Shown here: piece by piece, positions 1 through 6,518 of the stretch
Position numbering within the stretch: position 1 is the first letter of the stretch
How the letters are laid out: every line of letters starts with the position of its first letter
Assembly (NCBI GenBank): GCA_937871705.1
Contig: CALMOO010000133.1
Coordinates: 1 to 11,542 of the forward strand
Length of the DNA stretch: 11,542 bases
Source: an uncultured Hymenobacter sp.
GTDB taxonomy: Bacteria; Bacteroidota; Bacteroidia; Cytophagales; Hymenobacteraceae
Direction: 5' to 3'
Made by a program: the position numbers and the translations under genes
Notes under the pieces: model-generated
The model's input: only the letters and a program-made list of their open reading frames with translations
Told to the model about the DNA's origin: nothing
Databases searched by the model: none

Positions 1-610
1 TGTTATCGGGTAGCCACGCCACCTCACCGCCAAATACGGCCATGATGCTTTCGGACCGGAAGGCTTTGGTGGTCACGTTCAGCGTGCGCAATGTTGACAG
101 TTCGGCGCCGCCCTCCTGCAAGCCGATGACTACCTGCTGGCCGTCGTTGCTGGGTGTAAAGGCCGTCATCGCGTACGTTTTGGTTTTGTCGTAAGCGGTG
201 GGGTCGAAAAGCAGCTTCTCGGGGCCAGCTAGTCCCTCCCGCACGTAGAGCTTGCCTACGGTTTCGCTAGGCAGGGTTTTGCGGTAGAAATAGCGCGTGC
301 CGCGCTTCTTGACTTCGCCGTAGCGTATCGTCCGCAGCTTATCGTACCTGACGAAGGCATTGATGAGGCTATCGCGCCCCGGCAGCTGGTCGAGCGTCTG
401 CTTCGTGTAGTCGCCTTGGGCCTTGAACCAAGCTTGCACTTCGGGGCTATTGGTGTCTTCGAGCCAGCGGTAATTATCTACCACCACCTTGCCAAAATAA
501 GTATCGGTGACGGGGCGCTTGGCCGTGGCCGGCAAGGCTTGCACTACTGCTTGGGCTGCCACGCGTAGGCTGCCAAGGAGCAGTGCACTAACAAGTAAAA
601 TAGTCTTCAT
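1..610 (-). CDS. Prolyl oligopeptidase family (S9) serine peptidase, N-terminal part
   Basis: This is a partial gene whose 3' part, including the catalytic domain, lies beyond the left edge. The visible 203 codons start at ATG 608-610 with a signal peptide (MKTILLVSALLLGSLRVAAQ) that suggests export to the periplasm or beyond. After it come features of the prolyl oligopeptidase N-terminus: a DTYFGKVVVDNYRWLED segment at about residues 36-52, then VQAWFKAQGDYTKQTLDQLP, then strands typical of the start of the seven-bladed propeller (for example RYFYRKTLP). Family members cleave short peptides after proline. The Ser-Asp-His triad cannot be checked here. The gene is divergent from the LuxR gene and shares a 216-base control region with it. 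A related S9 subfamily is possible, but the YRWLED segment favours S9A. Confidence 0.85.
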   Translation of the reverse strand, partial: MKTILLVSALLLGSLRVAAQAVVQALPATAKRPVTDTYFGKVVVDNYRWLEDTNSPEVQAWFKAQGDYTKQTLDQLPGRDSLINAFVRYDKLRTIRYGEVKKRGTRYFYRKTLPSETVGKLYVREGLAGPEKLLFDPTAYDKTKTYAMTAFTPSNDGQQVVIGLQEGGAELSTLRTLNVTTKAFRSESIMAVFGGEVAWLPDN

Positions 611-678
611 GTACAGGAAAGTGAAGTTTGTTCTTTTAAAAAGACGGTAATACTGAATGGCGCACCAACCAAGACTTC

Positions 679-690
679 TAAGTTGACTTA
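679..690. promoter_or_regulatory. Inverted repeat TAAGT-TG-ACTTA in the divergent control region
   Basis: Perfect 5-base arms with a 2-base spacer. It lies between the divergent prolyl oligopeptidase and LuxR genes. Its half-site resembles that of the larger dyad at 744-759 (TARGT). It may be an operator, but arms this short also arise by chance in AT-rich DNA. Confidence 0.25.
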
Positions 691-712
691 AAAGCATTAC
701 TTGATTATTCAT

Positions 713-720
713 CAAAAATA
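713..720 (-). promoter_or_regulatory. Candidate -7 box for the prolyl oligopeptidase gene
   Basis: Read on the minus strand this is TATTTTTG, an exact match to the Bacteroidota primary sigma factor -7 consensus TAnnTTTG. It lies about 103 bases upstream of the ATG at 610. No TTG is seen at the usual -33 distance, so the call rests on one element. Confidence 0.35.
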
Positions 721-730
721 TTAGTAATTC

Positions 731-761
731 CCTATGTATAGAATAGGTAATTTTACCTAGG
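731..761. promoter_or_regulatory. Cluster of CCTA/TAGG dyads, candidate operator
   Basis: The core is a perfect inverted repeat TAGGTAA-TT-TTACCTA at 744-759. It overlaps an upstream CCTAT...ATAGG dyad (731-735 with 743-747) and a CCTAGG palindrome at 756-761. The CCTA/TAGG half-sites start at about 731, 744, 756 and 758. The cluster lies 66-96 bases upstream of the LuxR-gene ATG, just before a near-consensus -7 box. An autoregulatory site for the adjacent regulator is the natural inference. The sequence does not show which protein binds. Confidence 0.4.
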
Positions 762-766
762 TTAGC

Positions 767-774
767 TATCTTTC
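767..774 (+). promoter_or_regulatory. Candidate -7 box for the LuxR-type gene
   Basis: TATCTTTC matches the Bacteroidota consensus TAnnTTTG at all but the last fixed base. It is 53 bases upstream of the ATG at 827 and directly downstream of the dyad cluster. No clear -33 TTG is present, so a factor bound at the dyads might assist or block polymerase here. Confidence 0.25.
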
Positions 775-826
775 AGTATCTACTCAGGCCTGCTCACTTC
801 TTTTTAAGGGCTTCATCCACTGGCTT

Positions 827-1579
827 ATGCAGACGCTCAGCATCCGGCACGCGCAGCAGCTTGGGGCGGCGCTGGCTCCGTTCTACGCCAGCCCCGACTC
901 CGCTACCTTTTGTGAGCGGCTGGCAGCGGCACTACTGAGCTTATTCAGCGCTGAAACCGTCTGCTTTGACTACTTCGATACGCAGGGCGACATGCACTTT
1001 TTGGGTGCCTACCCCCAGCACGTGTTTACGCCAGCCATGCTGCAAGCAGCGGCACCCTACATGCCGCAGCATCCGCTCTACCAAGAGTTGTTTGTGCGCG
1101 GCAACTCGCAGCCCATGCGTCTGAGCGACGTTATGCCCACGCGTCAGTTTACCCAGACTACCCTCTATAAGGAATTGTACCGCGCTTATAAGCTTACGCA
1201 TCAGCTTATTATGGGCACTCCGCTGCCAGGCGGCGGCTTGGTTACATGCGCCGTATTTCGGGTGCACGTAGACTTCACGGAGTGCGAGCGGACGCTGCTG
1301 GCGTTTGTGCAGCCCCACCTAGCCGCCATCCTACCCCCCCTGTTGGCCGTGACGGGTGAAGCAGGACTCGCCGTTACGGGTCTGCCAGCAGTGCTCGGCC
1401 TCACGCACCGCGAGGCCGATATTCTATTTCACCTCACCCAAGGCCGAGCTGACAAGGAAATTGGCAACCTTTGTGCTATTAGCCCGCGCACGGTGCAGAA
1501 TCATTTGCACAACATCTATAGCAAGCTGGGGGTTGATAACAGAACGGCGGCCGTCTTGCGCGCTTTGAAGTGGTTTTGA
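827..1579 (+). CDS. LuxR-type transcriptional regulator, orphan
   Basis: A 250-residue DNA-binding regulator. The C-terminal helix-turn-helix of the LuxR/FixJ type covers about residues 192-248: LTHREADILFHLTQG, then DKEIG, then a recognition helix in SPRTVQNHLHNIYSKLGV. The N-terminal 170 residues look like a GAF-like sensory fold. They include HPLYQELF, then LSDVMPTRQFTQTTLYKELYR at about 99-119, a pattern common in LuxR proteins with such an N-terminus. There is no phosphoacceptor receiver domain, so it is probably not a classical two-component response regulator. No autoinducer synthase is nearby, so any signal is unknown. The gene ends 99 bases before the clpX ATG in the same direction. 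The dyads in front of it suggest autoregulation (inference). Confidence 0.82.
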   Translation: MQTLSIRHAQQLGAALAPFYASPDSATFCERLAAALLSLFSAETVCFDYFDTQGDMHFLGAYPQHVFTPAMLQAAAPYMPQHPLYQELFVRGNSQPMRLSDVMPTRQFTQTTLYKELYRAYKLTHQLIMGTPLPGGGLVTCAVFRVHVDFTECERTLLAFVQPHLAAILPPLLAVTGEAGLAVTGLPAVLGLTHREADILFHLTQGRADKEIGNLCAISPRTVQNHLHNIYSKLGVDNRTAAVLRALKWF

Positions 1580-1617
1580 GTGCCAGCAACCAAGCACGCA
1601 AACCCCCACAGTCGCCG

Positions 1618-1625
1618 TACCTTTG
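1618..1625 (+). promoter_or_regulatory. Candidate -7 box for clpX
   Basis: TACCTTTG is an exact match to the Bacteroidota -7 consensus TAnnTTTG. It lies 53 bases before the ATG at 1679, giving a leader of roughly 45-50 bases. A -33 TTG is not evident. If it is active, the in-frame GTG at 1580 lies upstream of the transcript start, which supports translation from 1679. Confidence 0.4.
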
Positions 1626-1642
1626 AACCCGTTTCGCCTGAA

Positions 1643-1656
1643 GTAGCTTTTGCTAC
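1643..1656 (+). other. Small hairpin GTAGC-TTTT-GCTAC in the clpX leader
   Basis: A perfect 5-bp stem with a 4-base loop, between the candidate -7 box and the clpX start codon. It would be in the 5' untranslated leader. Its role is unknown, and it could be chance. Confidence 0.25.
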
Positions 1657-1678
1657 CTACGTTTACCTCTCCTATCCG

Positions 1679-2902
1679 ATGCCGGAAATAGCCTGCTCTT
1701 TTTGTAATAAGCCCAAGCGCGATGTCGCGGTGATGATTTCGGGCATCAACGCCCATATCTGCGAGAAATGCGTGGCGCAGGCCCAGCACATTCTGAACGA
1801 AGAAACCAAGCTGCAGGCCGAAGCCCGGCAGCCGAAATTCAACCTTATCAAGCCCCGCGAGATTAAGACGCACCTTGACCAGTACGTGGTGGGCCAGGAT
1901 GAAGCAAAGCGCGTGATGTCGGTGGCGGTGTACAACCACTACAAGCGCCTGATGCAGAAGCCACAGCACGACGAGGTGGTGATTGAGAAATCGAACATCA
2001 TCATGGTGGGCGAAACCGGCACCGGCAAAACCTTCCTGGCGCGCATGCTGGCCAAGATTCTGCAAGTGCCTTTCTGCATCGCCGATGCCACGGTGCTCAC
2101 CGAGGCTGGCTACGTGGGCGAGGACGTAGAAAGCATTCTCACGCGCTTGCTGCAAGCGGCCGACTACAACCTGGAGGCTGCCGAGCGCGGCATCGTCTAC
2201 ATCGACGAGATTGATAAAATTGCTCGCAAGAGTGACAACCCCAGCATTACGCGCGATGTGAGCGGCGAAGGTGTGCAGCAGGCCTTGCTGAAGCTACTGG
2301 AAGGCACGCACATCAACGTGCCGCCACAGGGTGGGCGCAAGCATCCCGACCAAAAAATGATTTCGGTGAACACCGAGAACATCCTGTTTATGTGCGGCGG
2401 GGCGTTCAGCGGCATCGACCGCATCATCAAGAGTCGCTTGAATACCAAGCCCATGGGCTTTGCCAAGACCAACCTGGAGGAGACGGTAAACACGCAGAAC
2501 TTCTTGCGCTACGTGTCGGCGCAGGATATCAAGTCGTTTGGCCTCATTCCTGAGTTGATTGGCCGCCTACCCGTGCTCACCTACCTCAACCCGCTTGATA
2601 AGGCTACGTTGCGCCAGATTTTGACCGAGCCTAAGAACTCGCTTGTGCGGCAGTACCAACGCTTGTTCGATATGGAGAACATTCAGCTTGGCTTTACGGA
2701 GGAGGCACTGGAATACATTGTGGAGCGTGCCGATGAGTACCGGCTTGGCGCCCGCGGCCTGCGCTCCATTTGCGAGAGCATCATGACGGACGCCATGTTC
2801 GAAATGCCCTCGGAAGCGGGGGTAGGCGAGTTTATGATTACCGAAAGCTACGCGCGCAGCAAGTTTGAGAAGTCGCCGCTACGGCTCATGCGAGCAGCGT
2901 AG
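1679..2902 (+). CDS. clpX: ClpX, ATP-dependent Clp protease unfoldase subunit
   Basis: ClpX is a cytoplasmic hexameric AAA+ unfoldase that recognises tagged proteins and feeds them to the ClpP peptidase. Translated from ATG 1679 it has 407 residues, the usual family length. Visible in order are the four-cysteine zinc-binding domain (Cys 6, 9, 28, 31), Walker A GETGTGKT (111-118), pore loop GYVGED (around 145-149), Walker B IVYIDEID (172-179), the RKH loop in GGRKHP (220-222), an MGF tripeptide at 259-261 where the ClpP-docking IGF loop should be, FGLIPELIGRLPV, and sensor-2 GARGLR (357-362). An in-frame GTG at 1580 would add 33 residues unlike the family, so it was not chosen. clpP and tig are not next to it in this window. 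In the docking loop, Met replaces the usual Ile, Leu or Val. It is followed by a strong terminator. Confidence 0.96.
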   Translation: MPEIACSFCNKPKRDVAVMISGINAHICEKCVAQAQHILNEETKLQAEARQPKFNLIKPREIKTHLDQYVVGQDEAKRVMSVAVYNHYKRLMQKPQHDEVVIEKSNIIMVGETGTGKTFLARMLAKILQVPFCIADATVLTEAGYVGEDVESILTRLLQAADYNLEAAERGIVYIDEIDKIARKSDNPSITRDVSGEGVQQALLKLLEGTHINVPPQGGRKHPDQKMISVNTENILFMCGGAFSGIDRIIKSRLNTKPMGFAKTNLEETVNTQNFLRYVSAQDIKSFGLIPELIGRLPVLTYLNPLDKATLRQILTEPKNSLVRQYQRLFDMENIQLGFTEEALEYIVERADEYRLGARGLRSICESIMTDAMFEMPSEAGVGEFMITESYARSKFEKSPLRLMRAA

Positions 2903-2931
2903 GCTATTGATTTCAAGAATTCAAGCAGCAG

Positions 2932-2981
2932 TGCTACCAACAAGAAAGGCCCGTTTACACGGGCCTTTCTTGTTGGTAGCA
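2932..2981. terminator. Long perfect bidirectional terminator between clpX and the OmpA-domain gene
   Basis: The arms at 2932-2953 and 2960-2981 form a perfect 22-bp stem with the 6-base loop TTTACA. The inner GGGCC/GGCCC part is flanked by A-rich and T-rich tracts inside the stem. It sits between the converging clpX (ends 2902) and OmpA-domain gene (ends 2996), so it can serve both. There is no long U-run after the stem in either direction; the T-rich tract lies within it. Confidence 0.85.
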
Positions 2982-2995
2982 ACGGGCCCTACCCC

Positions 2996-5065
2996 CTATT
3001 TGCCCGTAACCTTGAACTCGGTGCGGCGATTGAGCTGGCGGCCGAGCTTGGTAGTATTCGCAGAGACCGGGCGCGTATCGCCGTAGCCAGCGGCAGTGAG
3101 GCGGTCGGAGGCAATACCGTGCTGGGTGAGGTAGGCCACGACGGCCTGCGCGCGGCGCTGGCTGAGGTCCTGGTTGGCGGCGGGCTTGCCCACGTTGTCG
3201 GTGTGGCCAGCTATTTCGAGCTTGATGGTGGGTTGCTCGGTGAGTAACTTTTGCAGGCGCTCCAGCTCGGCGGTGCTTTCGGGGCGCAGGGTAGCTTTGC
3301 CGGTATCAAAAAAGATGTTGCTCAACACTATCACAACACCTACTTCCAGCTTCTTCAGCGGAATATCCTTGACAACTTCGGCGTAGGTAGCATCGGCGGG
3401 CAGGTCGAAGTTTTCGGAGTGAAACAGGTAGCCATCCTGCCGCACCACAATGCCGTAGTTGGTGCCCGAGGGTAAGCTCACGAGGTATTTGCCCGAGGTG
3501 GCATTGCTATGAAAGGTAGCAATACTTTGGCTGGAAGTGTTATCAATCAGGTCGATAATGGCTTCGAGTGGTTGCTTGGTAAGTGCGTCGGTTACGGTGC
3601 CTTTCAGGATGGTAACCTTGGCAGTGGCCAAAATAACTGGTGGCGCCAAGGCAGTTTGGGTTATGGGCGCAAGGCGCGAGGCGAGTAGCTGGTTTTCCTC
3701 GCTCAGCATGGGAGGCTTTTCGGGGCCCAGGAACGTGATGCGGTAGATATCCTTACTGCCTAGTCCACCGGGCCGGTCGGAAGAGTAGTAACCGTGACGC
3801 CCCGAGGCAGAAGTGACAAAAAACACGTCGTCATCGGGCGTATTGATGGGCCAGCCCAGGTTTTCGGGCTCGCTCCACTTGCCGTTTTCAACTACCGATT
3901 TGAAAATATCGTAGCCACCCATTGAGTTGTGGCCTTCCGAAGAAAAGTACATGGTTTTGCCATCAGGCATCATAAACACGCCTTCCTCGCCGTAGGGCGT
4001 GTTGATGGTAGAGCCGAGGTTTTCGGCGGGCTTATTGCCTGCCAGCTCCACCTTATAGATGTCGTGGCCGCCGCGCCCGCCTTCCGGCTTGTCGCTCACG
4101 AAGTACAGGTAGCGGCCATCGGGCGAGTAGGAAGCCGATGACTCGTGGTACTTGGAATTAATACGATTGCTCAGGCGCTGAGGCTTTTCCCAGGCGGCGC
4201 CCCGCAGGTTCGACTCTTGCAGGTCGCCGCCACTCTCGTCGGCGTACACGAGCAGGCGCTGGCCATCGGGTGCCAGGCCCACAGTGGCATCGTGGCCCTT
4301 AGAGTTGACTGGCGCGCCCAGATTGGTGGCTGGGCTCCACTTCTTACCCAGCAAGGTTGACTGGTAAATATCCTCAAAATAACTATCGCCGGCTGGGTCT
4401 TTGGGTGCATTAGGGCCGTTGGGTCGGCGCGAAGTGAAGAGCATGGTTGCTTCATCGGCCGCCACCAGGGGGCCGTAGTCGGAATAAGCAGAGTTGACCT
4501 CCGGCCCGGCGTTATCGACGAATACGCGGGCAGGGTGCTTTTGCAGCTCCTGGCCATTGCGGCACTCCCGGATGCGGCGCGCCAGGTCTTCGGCCGTCAC
4601 GGTCAGTTCGCCGGCGGCGGCCTTACTACCCCCCATGGGCGTGCTGGCCTGGTATTCTTTGATGGCCGCGGCCCACTTGGCATTGAGGTGCAGGGCACGG
4701 GCCAGCAGGTAGTGCGTGCGCGGGTCGTTGGCGGGCGCCAGCGTTTGGGCGTGCTGGAGGTAAGAGAGCGCCAGCGCCTTAGTGCCCGAATGCAGGTAGC
4801 AATCGCCGATTTTAACGTTCAGTTCGGCATTATCGGGGTTAAGCTCCTGCGCCGCCAGGTAGTGGGGTGAGGCCAGGGTATAACGCACTGGGTCGGCGAG
4901 GTAAGCTTCGTCGCCAGCCTTAAGCTCACGCTGCGCGTTCTTCAAACCGTCTCTGTTGTCCTTGAACTGCTCTTTAGTGAACTCGATACTCTGGGCGTTA
5001 GCCAAGCTGGCTACGGTTAGAAACAAAGAGAGGCCGAGCAGTCTTAGTCGTAATTGGTCAGGCAT
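2996..5065 (-). CDS. PorE-like envelope protein: TPR, PD40 propeller, regulatory-like domain, OmpA C-terminus
   Basis: A 689-residue exported protein from ATG 5065. The signal peptide (MPDQLRLRLLGLSLFLTVAS, then LANAQ) suggests type I cleavage; no lipobox cysteine is seen. Domains follow in order (residues from 5065): TPR-like helices about 65-150; PD40/WD40-like propeller repeats about 195-445 (YSPDGRYLYFVSD, MPDGKTMYFSSEGH, GGYDIFK, GSKDIYR); a carboxypeptidase-regulatory-like beta domain about 485-570 (LKGTVTDALTKQPLEA); and an OmpA-type peptidoglycan-binding domain about 580-689 (IFFDTGKATLRPES, AGHTDNVG, LSQRRAQAVVAYL, AAGYGDTRPV, NRRTEFKV). This order is that of PorE, the type IX secretion component that anchors to peptidoglycan, but Bacteroidota carry many paralogues and no other type IX genes are visible here. 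An upstream in-frame ATG at 5098 overlaps the candidate promoter and was rejected. Confidence 0.88.
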   Translation of the reverse strand: MPDQLRLRLLGLSLFLTVASLANAQSIEFTKEQFKDNRDGLKNAQRELKAGDEAYLADPVRYTLASPHYLAAQELNPDNAELNVKIGDCYLHSGTKALALSYLQHAQTLAPANDPRTHYLLARALHLNAKWAAAIKEYQASTPMGGSKAAAGELTVTAEDLARRIRECRNGQELQKHPARVFVDNAGPEVNSAYSDYGPLVAADEATMLFTSRRPNGPNAPKDPAGDSYFEDIYQSTLLGKKWSPATNLGAPVNSKGHDATVGLAPDGQRLLVYADESGGDLQESNLRGAAWEKPQRLSNRINSKYHESSASYSPDGRYLYFVSDKPEGGRGGHDIYKVELAGNKPAENLGSTINTPYGEEGVFMMPDGKTMYFSSEGHNSMGGYDIFKSVVENGKWSEPENLGWPINTPDDDVFFVTSASGRHGYYSSDRPGGLGSKDIYRITFLGPEKPPMLSEENQLLASRLAPITQTALAPPVILATAKVTILKGTVTDALTKQPLEAIIDLIDNTSSQSIATFHSNATSGKYLVSLPSGTNYGIVVRQDGYLFHSENFDLPADATYAEVVKDIPLKKLEVGVVIVLSNIFFDTGKATLRPESTAELERLQKLLTEQPTIKLEIAGHTDNVGKPAANQDLSQRRAQAVVAYLTQHGIASDRLTAAGYGDTRPVSANTTKLGRQLNRRTEFKVTGK

Positions 5066-5091
5066 AAAGGAAGAAACCAATAGGTAATTAA

Positions 5092-5099
5092 CAAACATA
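5092..5099 (-). promoter_or_regulatory. Candidate -7 box for the OmpA-domain gene
   Basis: On the minus strand this reads TATGTTTG, an exact TAnnTTTG match, 26 bases before the ATG at 5065. It includes the alternative ATG at 5096-5098. If it is used, that ATG is not transcribed, which fixes the start at 5065 and leaves a leader of about 20 bases. No -33 TTG at standard spacing was found. Confidence 0.42.
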
Positions 5100-5216
5100 A
5101 AATACTAAAAACCAATGCGTAAAAGATTAGCTCTATTTAGCGGCAGTTCAGCGGCTGTGAGGCTGCAACAAGGGGGTAGGACGCTCAGCGCCCACGCATT
5201 CCGCCGACTTGCAGTG

Positions 5217-5250
5217 TTGGCGCTACTGCTCGGTTGGCGCTACTGCTCGG
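5217..5250. repeat. 17-bp perfect tandem duplication across the stop codon of the TPR gene
   Basis: The unit TTGGCGCTACTGCTCGG occurs twice in direct contact, at 5217-5233 and 5234-5250. The second copy holds the TAG stop (5240-5242, minus strand) and the last codons of the TPR gene. The first copy lies just downstream of that gene. Translation ends in the copy nearest the gene, so the protein is unchanged. It looks like a recent slippage duplication. Confidence 0.9.
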
Positions 5251-6331
5251 CAGCTTGGCCAGCGCAGCCAGCAGCGGCAGCATAGCTATTGCCAACTGCT
5301 AAGCCCAGGGCGGCGGCTTGGCGCCAGTCCTGGCAAGCCTCGTCGGCTTGGCGCAGCATCTCGCGGGCATGGCCGCGGTTGAGGTAAGCCTCGGCGTACT
5401 TGGCGTTGAGGCGAATGGCCTCCGTGGCGTCGGCGTTGGCCTTGGCGTATTGCTCCAGCTTTAGCTCGGCAGCGGCCCGGTTGTTCCAAGCATAGGCATA
5501 CTTGGCGTCGAGAGTGATGGCGCGGGTGAAATCGGCTACGGCGCCGGCATAGTCCTTGTTGTCGAAGCGCGCATTGCCCCGGTTGCTGAAAGCCAAGGCA
5601 TTATCCGTTTTTTGAGTGAGGTAGGCGTCGTAGTCGCGCAGCGCCTCGGTGAGCTGGCCAGTGCGGCGCTCGGCCGCGGCCCGGTTGAGCAGGGCGGGTA
5701 GCAGGGTAGGCTGCAAGGCTAGCGCTCGCGAATAGTCGGGCACAGCGGCAGCGTAGTTGCCGAGGCGCAGGCTGGCGCTAGCGCGGTCGTGGTAGGCGTA
5801 GGCATAGGTTGAGTCGGCCTTCACGGCACCGCTAAAATCATCGTGCGCGGCCTGGTACTCGCCGTGCTCGAAGCGCAGCACGCCACGGTTGTACCAAGCC
5901 GGCGCGTAGGCGGGGTTGGCCTTGAGCGCTTCGCTATAATCGGCCTCAGCTTCCGGGGCTTGGCCGGCCGCCTCGCGGGCCTGGCCCCGGCCAAAGTAAG
6001 CCGCGTAGGTGCTAGGCTCCAGCTTTAGCGCCTGGTCGTAATCGGCTACGGCGGCCGAATACTCCTTCAGGGCCAGGCGGGTAGCCGCCCGGTTGGCATA
6101 GGCCGCCGCAAAATCAGGCTTCGCAGCCAAGGCTTGGTTAAAGCTGGTGAGGGCGGCGGGGTAATTGCGGGCAGTGAAGCTAGCCAGCCCGGCGTTGTAG
6201 GCTTTTTCGGCTACTTGCCGGCCGGGCAGCGTGCTGGCGCGCACACTATCGACCTGGGCAAATACTGGAGTGGCACCTAGTAGCGCAACGGCGCCGATAC
6301 CCCAGGCGAGCAGGGTAGTAATTCGCATCAT
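5240..6331 (-). CDS. Secreted protein of nine tandem TPR repeats
   Basis: A 363-residue protein with an N-terminal signal peptide (MMRITTLLAWGIGAVALLGA, then TPVFAQ). From about residue 45 it consists of nine back-to-back 34-residue tetratricopeptide repeats with no gaps, each with the W/Y-N/D-R-G/A pattern (YNRGVLRF, SNRGNARF, NNRAAAEL, LNRGHARE). The last repeat ends in EACQDWRQAAALG, a common end for Bacteroidota TPR proteins. A short Ala-rich tail follows. TPR arrays mediate protein-protein contacts and no enzymatic domain is present. The signal peptide places it in the periplasm or envelope. It lies upstream of and in the same direction as the OmpA-domain gene, 174 bases apart and with a separate candidate promoter between, so co-transcription is uncertain. 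Two adjacent ATGs (6331 and 6328) are equally possible starts. Confidence 0.85.
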   Translation of the reverse strand: MMRITTLLAWGIGAVALLGATPVFAQVDSVRASTLPGRQVAEKAYNAGLASFTARNYPAALTSFNQALAAKPDFAAAYANRAATRLALKEYSAAVADYDQALKLEPSTYAAYFGRGQAREAAGQAPEAEADYSEALKANPAYAPAWYNRGVLRFEHGEYQAAHDDFSGAVKADSTYAYAYHDRASASLRLGNYAAAVPDYSRALALQPTLLPALLNRAAAERRTGQLTEALRDYDAYLTQKTDNALAFSNRGNARFDNKDYAGAVADFTRAITLDAKYAYAWNNRAAAELKLEQYAKANADATEAIRLNAKYAEAYLNRGHAREMLRQADEACQDWRQAAALGLAVGNSYAAAAGCAGQAAEQ

Positions 6332-6518
6332 AAAAGCAAATTAAAATATAAAAAGTACAATTATAAATCCTTAACTCGACGAAGGCTCTTTTTTAGCTTT
6401 CGTTCATAATCAACTTGCCCGCTAAGGTAACAAGCTCAAGGATTTAATTTGAGTTTTTATATCAAAAGGCGCAATATATGAGCTCAGTACGTCGACAGAA
6501 GATAATCTAGGAGTTCTG
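6332..6518. other. AT-rich intergenic region between the TPR gene and mobA
   Basis: This stretch must hold the TPR-gene promoter (minus strand) and the 3' end of the mobA transcript. A 9-bp inverted repeat with one G-T pair lies at 6379-6387 and 6395-6403 (ACGAAGGCT / AGCTTTCGT). It lacks a U-tract on the minus strand, so it is a poor terminator for mobA. The best -7-like sequence is TTAATTTG just before the TPR gene, one mismatch from consensus. No small gene was recognised. Confidence 0.4.

Noticed and set aside
827..1579. Acyl-homoserine-lactone quorum-sensing receptor
   Set aside because: No LuxI-type synthase is in the window and the N-terminal half is only GAF-like; calling it a quorum sensor would go beyond the sequence.
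1580..1678. GTG-initiated N-terminal extension of ClpX
   Set aside because: The extra 33 residues do not resemble the ClpX start, the zinc-binding domain begins right after ATG 1679, and an exact -7 promoter box lies inside the extension.
1424..2155. A 243-codon open frame on the minus strand opposite clpX
   Set aside because: It is antisense to the well-supported luxR and clpX coding sequence, has a His-rich composition without recognisable domains, and is what GC-rich codon use produces on the opposite strand.
6379..6403. Intrinsic terminator for mobA
   Set aside because: The stem has a mismatch when read on the minus strand and no T-run follows it, so it is at best a weak structure.
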